A stretch of DNA of 64,000 bases from Psychrobacter sp. 4Bb (GCF_002836735.1 NZ_PJAS01000051.1:1-64000), one strand, 5' to 3'; counted from the first letter of the stretch, positions 27,893-37,889 are shown. The notes: generated from the sequence alone by a model not told the origin. Program-made: numbers and translations.

Positions 27893-30229
27893 TTAAAAAT
27901 CGAACGTTGCCGATACTTTTAAGGCCGTTGGTTCACCTGCATTTAGATAGCCTGCATCTGAATAACCGCCTACTGACTGCCAGTAGTCTTCACCTGTGAC
28001 ATTGGTTACCATACCTTTTAGAGTAACGTCTTGTCCTGCTAGCATAGTGCGATAGCGTGCACCCAAATCTAAGGTAGTATAACCATCAACCTTTAAGGTA
28101 TTGGCATTATCCGAATAACGAGAGCCTGTGTGGATGATATCACCCGTTAAAGTTAATCCTTCCACTGCTGCTAAATCATACTCTAGGTTGACATTGCTCT
28201 GTAAGGTAGGCACACCAATCACTCGATTGCCATCTAATGCACTATCACCAGTGTCTTTTTGCTTAGCACTCAAATAACTGACACCTGCGATCAAGCGCAT
28301 GTTTTCGCTTGGACTACCAAATACTGATAGCTCAGCGCCTTGATGGCGATTCTCGCCAGCGGCTACAAAGGTATTATTGCCATTGTAATAAGCACGCGGT
28401 TCATCGGTACTGAAAACAGCCAAACTACTGCCAATCATGCCATTGTCATACTTCACGCCCACTTCGGTTTGTTTACTGACATAGGGAGCTAGACTTTGTC
28501 CTGCATTCGTTACAGGCAGATTGTTATTGTTCTGATTTGCTGTTTTACCTGGGGTTAAGCTCTCAATATAGTTACCATAAACAGACCAATCTAGACTCGG
28601 CTGATAGACGATACCGATACTGGGTGTCCATTCGCTTTCATCGTAGTTGGCAGTTTCTGCTTGTGTATTAGCATTATAGCTGGTGGTTTTTAAGTTCTGA
28701 TGACGCACGCCTAAAGTGGTTTTTAGCTTATCGTCGAACAGTGATATGGTGTCTGCTAACGCAAAGCTTTGAAACTGCTTTTTGTTGGTTAGTTTCGGAT
28801 CGTCTAAGTTACCACCGAAGATTGCTGTGCTTGTAAAAGGGACCTCAGCGTAGTCGGTAGGGTGGTACAAATTAGTCGCGGGTTGATTATCAAAATCATA
28901 GGCGAATGCGCCTTTTTCTTCTTGATCATAGAGGTTTGCGGCAAACACTAAGCTATGAGCCACTTCACCGGTTTGTAATTTACCACGTAGACCAAGCTCG
29001 GCGCTTTGTACTTTATCTTCTCGAGTATTGTCAAAGCGATAAACTGTACCCGCACCATCAACGTTGTTGACAGTTAAAGTGGCTAGTGAGTTTTCTTCCT
29101 CGCCACTTCGCACACCGTAAGCACCATAAGCGGTAATATTGTCATTAAAGTCATATTCTCCTCGAATCGTACCAAAGACATCCTTTTCATCTGAGTAGGT
29201 CCAAGGCTGCGCCCAATTTTTTGAGCCGTCTGGAGCATTTGGTACACTAGAAACCCCACCAAGATTGACACTAGGACGAGTCTCTGACAGCTTATTGTCT
29301 TGCCAGCCTAAATCTGCTGATAGGCGATACTGATCCCCTCTATAGTCCAAACCAAGGGCAGCCAGACCCAAGGTCGACGACTCATCATCGATAGCACTGT
29401 CCCCATCTTGATAAGCAGCATTAAAACGAACACCAATAGCATCATCGCTACCAAAGCGATCACTGACATCTACCGCGACCTTACCTTGGTCACCTTGACC
29501 ATAACCAAGCGTCACTTCACGTAGTGGCTCATTACTAGCACGTTTTGGTAATAGGTTAATCGTACCACCTGCGTTACCGCCACTGGGTGCGGCACCATTT
29601 AGCATGGCAGAAGCACCGCGCTGGACTTCCACCCGTTCAAACAATTCGGTGGCAATATACTGTCGGGGCAAAATACCGTATAGACCATTAAACATCGTAT
29701 CATCTGATGTGGTGATGAAACCGCGCATAAAGTAGGCTTCTTGAAAATTACCAAAACCCCTTGCCACGCGGACGGTTGGGTCTTTTTTGAGTAGATCGCC
29801 TACACTTTGCGCTTGCTGATTGGTGATATATTCATTGGTGTATGAGGTGGTAGAAAACGGCGTATCCATGATGTCTTGGTTACCCAAGATTCCGACGCGG
29901 CTACCGGTCGCAACTTGGCCACCTTCATAAGCATCTGGCAATCCATCCGCTGAAGCATCAGCGCTACTAGTGACGACGATAGTATCAAGTACCACATTAG
30001 GAGTGGTTTGAGCATCTACATCATCTGCCTGTGCCCATGCCGATTGACTCGTTGTTAATACGATGACAGAAGTAGATAGACAGGTTGAGCATAGTGTCTT
30101 TAAAGAGAGGGATTTAGTCGATACCAATCTAGAAGGTATAGATGCTAATCGTAGAGAAGAACCAGATACATTCGAAAGATTAAATAACGCAGCAGATAAG
30201 CGAGACAGTTGCATGAATATTTCCAGCAT
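27893..30229 (-). CDS. TonB-dependent siderophore receptor
   Basis: 778 residues. Long N-terminal leader (cleavage probably after AWA near residue 65), TonB-box region LDTIVVTSS near 81-89, plug domain with SVGDLLKKDPTVRVARGFGNFQEAYFMRG-type block (about 140-170) and a barrel ending in ATFDF. Resembles FhuE/FoxA-like ferric-hydroxamate receptors in plug motifs such as GYGQGDQGKVAVDVSDRFG. The start may be the second in-frame ATG at 30214, which would shorten the leader. Fur-like palindrome immediately upstream. Shares an operon with the ABC exporter. Confidence 0.88.
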   Translation of the reverse strand: MLEIFMQLSRLSAALFNLSNVSGSSLRLASIPSRLVSTKSLSLKTLCSTCLSTSVIVLTTSQSAWAQADDVDAQTTPNVVLDTIVVTSSADASADGLPDAYEGGQVATGSRVGILGNQDIMDTPFSTTSYTNEYITNQQAQSVGDLLKKDPTVRVARGFGNFQEAYFMRGFITTSDDTMFNGLYGILPRQYIATELFERVEVQRGASAMLNGAAPSGGNAGGTINLLPKRASNEPLREVTLGYGQGDQGKVAVDVSDRFGSDDAIGVRFNAAYQDGDSAIDDESSTLGLAALGLDYRGDQYRLSADLGWQDNKLSETRPSVNLGGVSSVPNAPDGSKNWAQPWTYSDEKDVFGTIRGEYDFNDNITAYGAYGVRSGEEENSLATLTVNNVDGAGTVYRFDNTREDKVQSAELGLRGKLQTGEVAHSLVFAANLYDQEEKGAFAYDFDNQPATNLYHPTDYAEVPFTSTAIFGGNLDDPKLTNKKQFQSFALADTISLFDDKLKTTLGVRHQNLKTTSYNANTQAETANYDESEWTPSIGIVYQPSLDWSVYGNYIESLTPGKTANQNNNNLPVTNAGQSLAPYVSKQTEVGVKYDNGMIGSSLAVFSTDEPRAYYNGNNTFVAAGENRHQGAELSVFGSPSENMRLIAGVSYLSAKQKDTGDSALDGNRVIGVPTLQSNVNLEYDLAAVEGLTLTGDIIHTGSRYSDNANTLKVDGYTTLDLGARYRTMLAGQDVTLKGMVTNVTGEDYWQSVGGYSDAGYLNAGEPTALKVSATFDF

Positions 30230-30250
30230 GTAATTTAAATCGTTATTATA

Positions 30251-30273
30251 TTGATAATAATTTTCATTATCAA
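30251..30273. promoter_or_regulatory. Fur box upstream of the second TonB receptor
   Basis: Palindrome with arms TTGATAAT and ATTATCAA around AATTTTC; the inner GATAAT/ATTATC hexamers fit the Fur consensus. Only 22 bp upstream of the receptor start, so it would overlap the promoter. The remainder of the 30230-30588 gap contains no gene. Confidence 0.8.
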
Positions 30274-30588
30274 TATTATTACGGAATTAATGCTAAATAT
30301 ATTTTCAGGTTAAAATTTTAAATGTATTATTTATATTGCCAATAGTGGTCTTGCCTGCTCAATTTCTTGTTTTGAAATGTACTTTTAATTATCTATGAAT
30401 GTCAGGTAGATTATTCACTACTTTAAAGTTCGAATTTTTAGTTTCCTAAGCTCCTCTTAAGGTTTGTTTGTTGTAATAGCGGTAGAGCAGACGATGTGAT
30501 GGCGAGTCTACTAGCGGTATCTCGCCTAGATTCGATGTTTAGCAATCACGTCGTAAAAAACAAACGAACCATTAAAGGAGTGACGGTC

Positions 30589-31191
30589 ATGACCCAACAT
30601 AGCACAAGCAATCCGGCGCACGAGCCTGATATGTCTTTATCAAATAATCCTAAAACTCGACAAGTACGAGTTTGGGATATTTTGGTTAGAGTGACTCACT
30701 GGGCCGTCGCGGCTGGTATCACTGCTAATTTGCTGTTTACCGAAGAAGGTAGTGAGCTGCATCAATATGTCGGTTATACCGTGGTGGGGCTAGTGGTTAT
30801 CCGTCTACTTTGGGGATTTGTGGGCACGCGTTATGCACGTTTCAGTGACTTTTTCCCCACGCCGTCTCGTATTAAGCACCATTTATCTGATTTGAGTATT
30901 CGCCGTACAGACGAGCAGCATTTGGGTCATAATCCATTGGCTGCCCTAATGATGTTTGCGTTATGGGCGGTGATTATTGGCTTGGGTATTAGTGGCTATC
31001 TGATGGAAGCCAACATTTTTGCCAGTAAAGATGTCCTTGAAGAAGTTCATGAGATACTGGCCAATAGTTTATACTTACTGGTGCCGGTGCATATTATCTC
31101 TGCGATTGCCATGAGCTATTGGGAGCGGCAAAACCTGATCAAGTCGATGATAACGGGTAATAAAACGGTGACGACGCGTCGCCCACAATAA
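30589..31191 (+). CDS. Cytochrome b561-type membrane protein
   Basis: 200 residues when started at 30589 (AAAGGAG upstream; an in-frame ATG at 30496 lacks a site). Four membrane segments of the Ni-hydrogenase-type cytochrome b domain with candidate haem histidines in RVTHWAVAAG, LHQYVGYTVV and VPVHIISAI. Such small di-haem b cytochromes pass electrons between quinones and periplasmic partners. Followed after 36 bp by a response regulator, in an arrangement that suggests an operon under that regulator. Confidence 0.82.
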   Translation: MTQHSTSNPAHEPDMSLSNNPKTRQVRVWDILVRVTHWAVAAGITANLLFTEEGSELHQYVGYTVVGLVVIRLLWGFVGTRYARFSDFFPTPSRIKHHLSDLSIRRTDEQHLGHNPLAALMMFALWAVIIGLGISGYLMEANIFASKDVLEEVHEILANSLYLLVPVHIISAIAMSYWERQNLIKSMITGNKTVTTRRPQ

Positions 31192-31227
31192 AAAAGACAA
31201 TAGAGTACATAACGTAATAGGACAATC

Positions 31228-31899
31228 ATGGCACGCATACTATTAATAGAAGACGATAGCAATATCGCTGAAGGTTTGGTCGTTGGGCTAAAAAGTCACG
31301 GCATGATGGTCGATTGGTTTAGTGATGCCAAGCAAGGTGAGATGGCACTGCAAGAGGGTATGTTTGACGCGGTGCTACTTGATTTGACCTTGCCAAGAGG
31401 GGATGGCATGACGGTGCTACAAAATTGGCGCTACAAACAGCTAGATACGCCGGTATTGATCATTACGGCTCGTGACGCGATTGCCAACCGCGTGGCTGGA
31501 CTCAATGCGGGCGCCGATGATTATCTGGTCAAGCCATTTGCACTAGACGAAGTGGTTGCCCGTCTGCAAGCCTTGATACGGCGCAGTCAAGGACGTAGCC
31601 AGCCTGAGATTCGTTATGGTGACGTCGCTTATTGGCCGCACAATCACCGAGTCTCTTATCAAGGCCAAGTCGTTGAGCTCACCATCAAAGAAGTGGCGAT
31701 ACTCGAGCAAATGCTGACCCATCCCAAACAGATTCACAGCCGCGCAAGCTTAGAGGACAAGCTCTATGGCTGGCAACAGGATATTGAGAGCAATGCCATT
31801 GAAGTACATATCCATCATTTACGCAAAAAGCTGGGCAATGACTTTATTTTAACCAAACGCGGTATCGGCTACCATCTCAATCCAGCCCATAATCATTAA
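31228..31899 (+). CDS. OmpR-family response regulator (QseB-like)
   Basis: 223 residues. Receiver domain with Asp9/Asp10, phosphoacceptor Asp52 (AVLLDLTLPRGDG), Thr in LIITARDA and Lys in DDYLVKPFAL; winged helix about 130-220 ending FILTKRGIGYHL. Closest by pattern to QseB/PmrA/TctD-type regulators. Forms a pair with the kinase 60 bp downstream. Signal unknown; the cytochrome and VIT1-like neighbours hint at redox or metal control. Confidence 0.85.
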   Translation: MARILLIEDDSNIAEGLVVGLKSHGMMVDWFSDAKQGEMALQEGMFDAVLLDLTLPRGDGMTVLQNWRYKQLDTPVLIITARDAIANRVAGLNAGADDYLVKPFALDEVVARLQALIRRSQGRSQPEIRYGDVAYWPHNHRVSYQGQVVELTIKEVAILEQMLTHPKQIHSRASLEDKLYGWQQDIESNAIEVHIHHLRKKLGNDFILTKRGIGYHLNPAHNH

Positions 31900-31959
31900 T
31901 ATGTTTATATTCAATTTGGCTTTCAATATACAAACCATATATGAGCAACCTATGAGCTT

Positions 31960-33444
31960 ATGAAAAGTATCCAGCAGCGACTGTTCATCTCCTTACTCAT
32001 TGGTCTGCCTTTGCTGTGGCTTGTCACATCGAGCTTTATTGCTTGGCGGTTGTGGCACGAAATCAATGAGATGAATGACACACAAATCACCCAAGTGGTT
32101 CGTTATTTGATGGGCATCTCTGCTGATAACGATGAGCAAAGTGACCGCGACAATAATAACGAGACAGAGCACAATGGAAAACCCGTCGCCAAAATATATA
32201 ATTTAAAAAGTAAGGCGCTGTCAGGTGATCTGGGTGATGCAGAAGACGATTACATGGGTTTTGCTATTTGGGATAAAGAAGGGCATTTATTAGCGGCTGA
32301 CGAGAACGGACAGTCGTTTTCTTTTTTGCCAGATCAGCGCGGTTTTGTAGAAGAGGACAACGCTATTTATCAGCGTCTAAACCCTTTTAGTAAACGCTGG
32401 CGGTTGTTTTATGCGCATGATGACTATCGTAGCGATGATATGGGTGAGGAGCGTGTGATTGCTATTGGTCAAAGCCTTGCCTCTCGCCGAGAAATGATTG
32501 TTGAAGCGATGTCTGTGCAAGTACTGCCGATGTTAATTGGGCTGCTTTCCTTAATGATCTTGACTATCGGATTGATACGACACGGACTGATGCCATTAAG
32601 TCAGATTAGTTCTGAGGTAGAACAGCGCAAGCCACAAGACGATCGTCCGATTACAGCAGACGTCCCACAAGAGATTCAGCCTTTAGTGACCGCGTTAAAC
32701 GTGTTGTTTGTGAAAGTGGCAGACACTCTAGCACGGGAGCAGCGCTTTACCGCTGATGCCTCTCATGAGCTGCGTAGCCCACTGGCTGCGCTCAAACTAC
32801 AAGCCGATCTTTTGCAGCAGCAGCTATTACAGCTGTCTGGTATAGAAAACGACAGTCAACTGTTTTATCACACGCAAAAAATCAGCGATGGTATTGAGCG
32901 CGCCACCCATTTGGTCGATCAGTTATTGGTGTTAGCCAAAATAGAGCCGCAACAGCAGTTGCCTTTTGAGCAATTAGAACGTCCAGACTGGCTGCTGCTC
33001 ACCGATACTGTGCTGAGTGATGTCAACCGCTTGGCTCGAGAAAAACACATCCAATTAAGACGCACGGTACACTGTGACAATCCTGCCGATATTTTACCCA
33101 TTCTTATTAATCCAGTGTTGTTTAAACTATTAATCCGCAACCTATTAGACAATGCCATTCGCTATTGCCCAGAGGGCTGCCAGATCGAACTGCAGTTGGA
33201 TACTGATAGTATCAAAGTGGTGGATAATGGCTTGGGCGCAGACCCAGAGCAGCTAGCGCGGCTAAGCGAGCGCTTCTATCGTCCAGCCGGTCAAACCCAA
33301 ATAGGTAGTGGGCTGGGGCTATCAATTGCCAATCGAATTGCCGATCTGCACAATCTTACCTTAGCATTTGCCAACCGCCCTCAACCAGAAACAGGCTTTA
33401 TCGTAACGGTCAGCAGTAAGAACGCACTCTCAAAACCGTTATAA
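31960..33444 (+). CDS. Sensor histidine kinase (QseC-like)
   Basis: 494 residues. Membrane segments near 10-32 and 180-205 enclose a periplasmic domain of about 150 residues that begins with a very acidic Asn/Asp/Glu stretch (near 55-70). HisKA domain with phospho-His269 (ADASHELRSPLAALKL), HATPase with N box (LIRNLLDNAIRY), G1 (VVDNGLGA) and G2 (GSGLGLSIANRI). Pairs with the adjacent regulator. Ligand not predictable. Confidence 0.86.
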   Translation: MKSIQQRLFISLLIGLPLLWLVTSSFIAWRLWHEINEMNDTQITQVVRYLMGISADNDEQSDRDNNNETEHNGKPVAKIYNLKSKALSGDLGDAEDDYMGFAIWDKEGHLLAADENGQSFSFLPDQRGFVEEDNAIYQRLNPFSKRWRLFYAHDDYRSDDMGEERVIAIGQSLASRREMIVEAMSVQVLPMLIGLLSLMILTIGLIRHGLMPLSQISSEVEQRKPQDDRPITADVPQEIQPLVTALNVLFVKVADTLAREQRFTADASHELRSPLAALKLQADLLQQQLLQLSGIENDSQLFYHTQKISDGIERATHLVDQLLVLAKIEPQQQLPFEQLERPDWLLLTDTVLSDVNRLAREKHIQLRRTVHCDNPADILPILINPVLFKLLIRNLLDNAIRYCPEGCQIELQLDTDSIKVVDNGLGADPEQLARLSERFYRPAGQTQIGSGLGLSIANRIADLHNLTLAFANRPQPETGFIVTVSSKNALSKPL

Positions 33445-33522
33445 GACATAAAGCATACTGTCTTAATCTGTATCAGCTACACTAGGGCATACCCATTCGC
33501 GTCTCTACCTTTTGAGGATTTT

Positions 33523-34221
33523 ATGCATCATTCTATTCATGACGAAGCACATTTGAGCAATCGCAATCATTGGTTGAGGGCAGCAGTGCTGGGTGCGAAC
33601 GACGGGTTGATTTCGACCGCCAGTCTATTGGTTGGGGTGGCTGCTGCCAGTACAAGCAGTCAGACATTGCTGCTGACAGGTATGGCAGCGCTGACCGCAG
33701 GTGCATTATCAATGGCGGCTGGCGAGTATATCTCGGTCTCATCACAGGCGGATACCGAAAAGGCGGATCTCGATAAAGAGCGACATGAGCTGAGGCACAA
33801 TGCTGAGCGTGAGCTGCTTGAGCTCACCAAAATTTATGAGGCGCGTGGACTTGAGCATGATTTGGCGCATCAAGTGGCCGTGAGCTTGACTGAGCACAAT
33901 GCTCTGGAGGCGCATGCCCGTGATGAGATTGGCCTGACGGATATTAGTGAAGCAAAGCCTATTCATGCCTCAGTGGCTTCGGGACTATCATTTATAGCGG
34001 GGGCGATACTACCCATTATTGGGATATTACTGTTACCAGCGGAAACACTGGTTTGGTCATTGTCATCTTTGACGATAGTGGGCTTGATGTTACTTGGTAT
34101 TATCTCTGCTCGTCTAGGCGGTGCACCTGTGATTCCGGCGACTACCAGAGTCGTGGTTTGGGGCGTGCTTGCCATGGTGGCAACCTCGTTAATTGGTCGC
34201 TTATTTGGCGTGGCGATTTAA
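33523..34221 (+). CDS. VIT1/CCC1-family membrane transporter
   Basis: 232 residues with five membrane segments. Starts with the family block NHWLRAAVLGANDGLISTASLLVGVAAA and AGALSMAAGEYISVSSQ, followed by a charged cytoplasmic domain (about 75-140, Glu/His-rich) that binds metal in plant VIT1. Members carry Fe(II) or Mn(II). Same strand as the cytochrome-regulator-kinase group, 78 bp after the kinase, so possibly under the same control. Confidence 0.85.
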   Translation: MHHSIHDEAHLSNRNHWLRAAVLGANDGLISTASLLVGVAAASTSSQTLLLTGMAALTAGALSMAAGEYISVSSQADTEKADLDKERHELRHNAERELLELTKIYEARGLEHDLAHQVAVSLTEHNALEAHARDEIGLTDISEAKPIHASVASGLSFIAGAILPIIGILLLPAETLVWSLSSLTIVGLMLLGIISARLGGAPVIPATTRVVVWGVLAMVATSLIGRLFGVAI

Positions 34222-34255
34222 CAGCAGATTTATGCCATGACACCCTAACCGATTA

Positions 34256-35107
34256 TTATGATTTTCTGGCATATTGTTTGATGGTGGGCAGGTCTTTGAC
34301 AATGGCGTTGCCAACGATGTTGGGAAACAATCGATTGAGCCATGCAAAAAAACGTTCGGGAAACCCTAAATGCTGATGCGCTTGTTTGGTTGATATAAAG
34401 TTAATCAATGCTTTTGCGACAGTCTCAGGTAAGTCCATTTTTACTTTCAATGCCTCATTCATGGCGACAACGGCATCGTTATTCATGGTGGTCTTGGTGG
34501 CTCTGGGCGCAAAATAGCGAAACGTCACTGAGGTGTCGGCATACTCGCGGCCTAACGCTTCACTTGCACCGCGTAAGGCAAACTTGCTCGCGCCATAAGC
34601 ACTAAAACCTGGGTAGCCAATACTGCCAAAGGTTGAGCCAACGCTGATAATTTGGCTCGGGCTAGGCTGCGCTATCAAGATAGGTAGCAGTCTTTTTATA
34701 AGCTGTAGTGGATACGCCACATTGACGAGCATCATCTGTTCAATTGTGTCATCATTTTGATCCGTGAGCAAAGCAAAATCATTGATACCTGCGTTGAGTA
34801 TGACCGTATCAATGACGTTTCTATGGCCTTGTGTCATTTCACCCAGTCCCTCTACCAGTAGCGATTGCGATGTCTGCGAGCTTAAATCACACGTATGAGA
34901 CACAAGCGGGACATCAGGATAGTCTTTGGTCAACTCATCTACCAAATGAGTCAAGGTCTGGTTGTTACGCCCGACCAAAATGACAGGCTGATTATTGGCA
35001 CATAATTGCCGTGCGATCTCCTGCCCGATACCACCCGTGGCACCGATTAGCATGGTGTAATTGAGCGTAGCTTGTACTAGGTCTGATTGGCCATTAGCTG
35101 GTGTCAT
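34256..35107 (-). CDS. Short-chain dehydrogenase/reductase of the hemolysin-ligase-dioxygenase cluster
   Basis: 283 residues, classical SDR. Nucleotide-binding GATGGIG at 22-28, NAG motif (LNAGIN), catalytic Ser in SVGSTFG and YxxxK in AYGASK. Oxidises or reduces a hydroxyl/keto group with NAD(P). Last gene of a four-gene minus-strand group with gaps of 56, 39 and 77 bp, so most likely a tailoring enzyme of that pathway. Good AAGGAT site before the ATG. Substrate unknown. Confidence 0.82.
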   Translation of the reverse strand: MTPANGQSDLVQATLNYTMLIGATGGIGQEIARQLCANNQPVILVGRNNQTLTHLVDELTKDYPDVPLVSHTCDLSSQTSQSLLVEGLGEMTQGHRNVIDTVILNAGINDFALLTDQNDDTIEQMMLVNVAYPLQLIKRLLPILIAQPSPSQIISVGSTFGSIGYPGFSAYGASKFALRGASEALGREYADTSVTFRYFAPRATKTTMNNDAVVAMNEALKVKMDLPETVAKALINFISTKQAHQHLGFPERFFAWLNRLFPNIVGNAIVKDLPTIKQYARKS

Positions 35108-35184
35108 GATATCGCATCCTTGTTGAACATTGATTGTTAGAGCACGGACTATTGAAGCGCGGATTGTGGTGAGATGTGCTGTTG

Positions 35185-36168
35185 CTAATCGTTTGAGTGA
35201 TTCATGCCATGCCTAGTGCCAAGCCCCATCGCAATATACAGCTTACGCTCTGTTAAAGGCACATCAATTTGTCGACGACCATGCATGATGCGTTTGTTGT
35301 CGAGTATCACCACATCGCCATTTTGCCACGCAATGTCTTGAGTGTATTTTTCACAAAGCTGAGTCAGCTCATCTAGGAGCGCATCATCAACGTGTTGACC
35401 GTTTGCTAGGGTGAACTCAGGTTTTTCATAGTTAAATGAGGGCCCAAGTAAAGTATTTGCAAAGGCCAGTTTACCGCTTACGTTGTCTTCTCGAATTGCA
35501 GGTATCTGTAATACGTACCGAACGCCGCCGTCTGTCTGAGGTTCTACGTGATGCGTTAACGTCTTGCTCGTCGTCGCAGTGATAAATGTCTCTAAATCAT
35601 CCAAGCTTATTTGATCGGCGTCTGCTCTGCCGGTCGCAGTCGCCACATAATTTTGCCAAATGGCCTGAGGCAAATAGCGACTGATACGCATCGGCTGACT
35701 AAAGGTAGCTTTTAGCTCAGGTGATAGCGCTTGATACACCGCATGCCCATCACATATCGTTGTTTGTGAGCCTTTTTTGGCGCTCAATTCACTAAAAAAA
35801 GCAATGACGTCAGGCGGCATCGGCGTATTGCCATTTTCGATATGTAGTCCAATAGCATGCGTGCCTGCATCCACTTTTTGCGCTTCAGAAGTGATGTTTT
35901 GGCGGGCGGGATCGTAGGTCAAGGTTTGACAAAGTTGACTCATCAACTGGCTAAACGTCTCTACATCGTAGTGATAGCCTCGAAGTAACGTCCAACCATG
36001 GGTTTGCAACTCCATTAAAATATCAGCGGTTTTAGGCAAGGATACGCTAGCAGACGCGTGGGAGGCTGGTGCCTCAAAAGTGTCAAGTTCGATAACGTCG
36101 CTTTTTATCAAGTTGCTTTGTATCAGGTCGTTTTCTATCAAATCATTTGGCATCAGAGTGGTTTGCAT
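35185..36168 (-). CDS. TauD/TfdA-family Fe(II)-dependent oxygenase-like protein
   Basis: 327 residues. Facial-triad candidates His109 and Glu111 (GLHIENGNTPMPPD) and His296 (LDNKRIMHGRR), with Arg308 as a likely 2-oxoglutarate-binding residue. The TICDGHAVYQAL and NKRIMHGRR blocks are those of the SyrP/AmbC-like tailoring branch of TauD proteins rather than taurine or 2,4-D enzymes. The N terminus has four five-residue repeats of the NDLIE type (residues 8-27) ahead of the domain. Second-last gene of the four-gene cluster. Reaction (hydroxylation, desaturation or other) unknown. Confidence 0.8.
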   Translation of the reverse strand: MQTTLMPNDLIENDLIQSNLIKSDVIELDTFEAPASHASASVSLPKTADILMELQTHGWTLLRGYHYDVETFSQLMSQLCQTLTYDPARQNITSEAQKVDAGTHAIGLHIENGNTPMPPDVIAFFSELSAKKGSQTTICDGHAVYQALSPELKATFSQPMRISRYLPQAIWQNYVATATGRADADQISLDDLETFITATTSKTLTHHVEPQTDGGVRYVLQIPAIREDNVSGKLAFANTLLGPSFNYEKPEFTLANGQHVDDALLDELTQLCEKYTQDIAWQNGDVVILDNKRIMHGRRQIDVPLTERKLYIAMGLGTRHGMNHSND

Positions 36169-36207
36169 AATATGGTCCTATTGTTGTACTGCTGGTAAAA
36201 GTGTCTG

Positions 36208-37833
36208 TTATAAGCCGAGTGCCGATTGATAAGCGGTAAAAATGTGCGCGCGTCGCAGTTTGCCGTTATCAGTTAATAATTCATTGTCCGTACTAAAAGG
36301 GTGCTCGGCGAGATGCCACTGTTGGATACGCGCATAGTCAGGCAAGGTTTGGTTAACGACATCTATCGCTTGCGCAATCGCAGATTGTGGATCATTGCTC
36401 GTTGCGACCATGTTGGGGTTGGCGACTATCACCGCAGACAAATGCGGCTCATTATCTCCGAGTACCGCGACCTGATAAATAATGGGCTGCGTTGAGAGCT
36501 GCGCTTCTACCCATTCAGGCGAGATATTACGGCCAAAACTACTGATGAGCACGTTTTTGCGTCGACCCGTGATGTATAAATAGCCGTCGTCATCTAAATG
36601 ACCGATATCCCCTGTGGCAATGATGCCGTTGTCGTCTTTACTATTGTCATGGTTTAAGTAGCCTTGCATCGCATTGCCCTTAACCATTACTTCGCCACTA
36701 TCTGCGATGCTGACCGAGGCGTGAGGCATAGGTTTGCCCACACTGCCTTCGCGCTTTGCTTTTGGCGTATTGAGACTGACCACCGAGCCGCATTCAGACA
36801 GACCATAGCCTTCATAGACAGGCAAGCTTAAGGCGCTGGCGTCCTTTAGTAATTGAGAAGAGACTTTGCCGCCACCGACTGCCATAAATTTTAACGACGG
36901 CACAGCAGCATTGGTGCTAGATTCGGTTGTTTCATTGGCGGCCATGTGCTCGCAAATCGCTTTTAGCATTTGCGGTAATAAAATAACGCTGGCGATATGG
37001 TATGTTTGCACCGTTGTCATCAGGCGCTTGGCATCAAAAGCTTGATTGGATAACAAACCAAATTGATCAATGTGCCCTGTCACCAAGGTGCGCCCCATAT
37101 ACAGACTCACGTAGACGCCTGCCACGTTTTCTAATAAAGTGGCAAAAGGCAACACGCTTAAATGACTAAAATTGCTTGTGACATTGCTCACTTCTGGCGC
37201 GTTAGTAGCGTCATCTGTCAAGGTATCAGCGAGCGCACCCGATAACGAATCGACAATACGCATCAAGGTATCTTGACCCAAACACACGCCTTTTGGCATA
37301 CCCGTACTGCCTGAAGTGTAAGTCACTTTGCAAAAGTCGCTAGTGGTAGAGAAATTTTGAGCGGTGAAGGTATGGTCAGTGATGGTGCCAGCAAGTTGAT
37401 AAAAACGGCCTGTGATAGGAGTCGCCTGCTCAGACTTGATGGTTTTTGTCTCTGGTGTATCAGCAATTATCCAATTATCCGTCTTGTCTATGGTTGGCAG
37501 CTGTAAACCAGCGCCAACGTATACCATCTCTATCTGCGCATCTTGTAGTAAGTGCGCAATTTGCGCGGCACTAAAAAATAAGGGGATGGGCACAACGACC
37601 GCGCCGACGGTACTCAATGCCAAATCGAGTATGATCCAATCTATATCGTTATGCGCATATAAGGCGACACGCTTGCCTTGCCATGTTTCTAATGTTTGAT
37701 GAAGCGTGGATAGCGTGCGTTGTAGCTGGCCATAGGTCAGACTGGTCGTGTTATGGTCAGCTATCGTTTGTATCGCCACCTGCTTGGGAGTTTGGCGGGC
37801 ATGCTGACATATCGCGGTATAAATGGGGGTCAT
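36208..37833 (-). CDS. AMP-forming acyl/aryl-acid ligase (ANL superfamily)
   Basis: 541 residues. Adenylation motifs: TYTSGSTGMPKG (near 190, phosphate-binding), GGGKVSS, YEGYGLSECGSV (near 345), GDIGHLDDDGYLYITGRRKN and a C-terminal NGKLRR carrying the catalytic Lys. Activates a carboxylate as its adenylate, then passes it to CoA or a carrier. No carrier-protein domain is fused. A recognisable free-standing fatty-acid/aryl ligase in a cluster with a GNAT-like protein, an oxygenase and an SDR. 39 bp from the dioxygenase gene. Confidence 0.82.
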   Translation of the reverse strand: MTPIYTAICQHARQTPKQVAIQTIADHNTTSLTYGQLQRTLSTLHQTLETWQGKRVALYAHNDIDWIILDLALSTVGAVVVPIPLFFSAAQIAHLLQDAQIEMVYVGAGLQLPTIDKTDNWIIADTPETKTIKSEQATPITGRFYQLAGTITDHTFTAQNFSTTSDFCKVTYTSGSTGMPKGVCLGQDTLMRIVDSLSGALADTLTDDATNAPEVSNVTSNFSHLSVLPFATLLENVAGVYVSLYMGRTLVTGHIDQFGLLSNQAFDAKRLMTTVQTYHIASVILLPQMLKAICEHMAANETTESSTNAAVPSLKFMAVGGGKVSSQLLKDASALSLPVYEGYGLSECGSVVSLNTPKAKREGSVGKPMPHASVSIADSGEVMVKGNAMQGYLNHDNSKDDNGIIATGDIGHLDDDGYLYITGRRKNVLISSFGRNISPEWVEAQLSTQPIIYQVAVLGDNEPHLSAVIVANPNMVATSNDPQSAIAQAIDVVNQTLPDYARIQQWHLAEHPFSTDNELLTDNGKLRRAHIFTAYQSALGL

Positions 37834-37889
37834 AGTATTCTCACTGTCTTGTGGTGGTGCAGTGTTATTGGTTGGCTAATGCATGCGTA

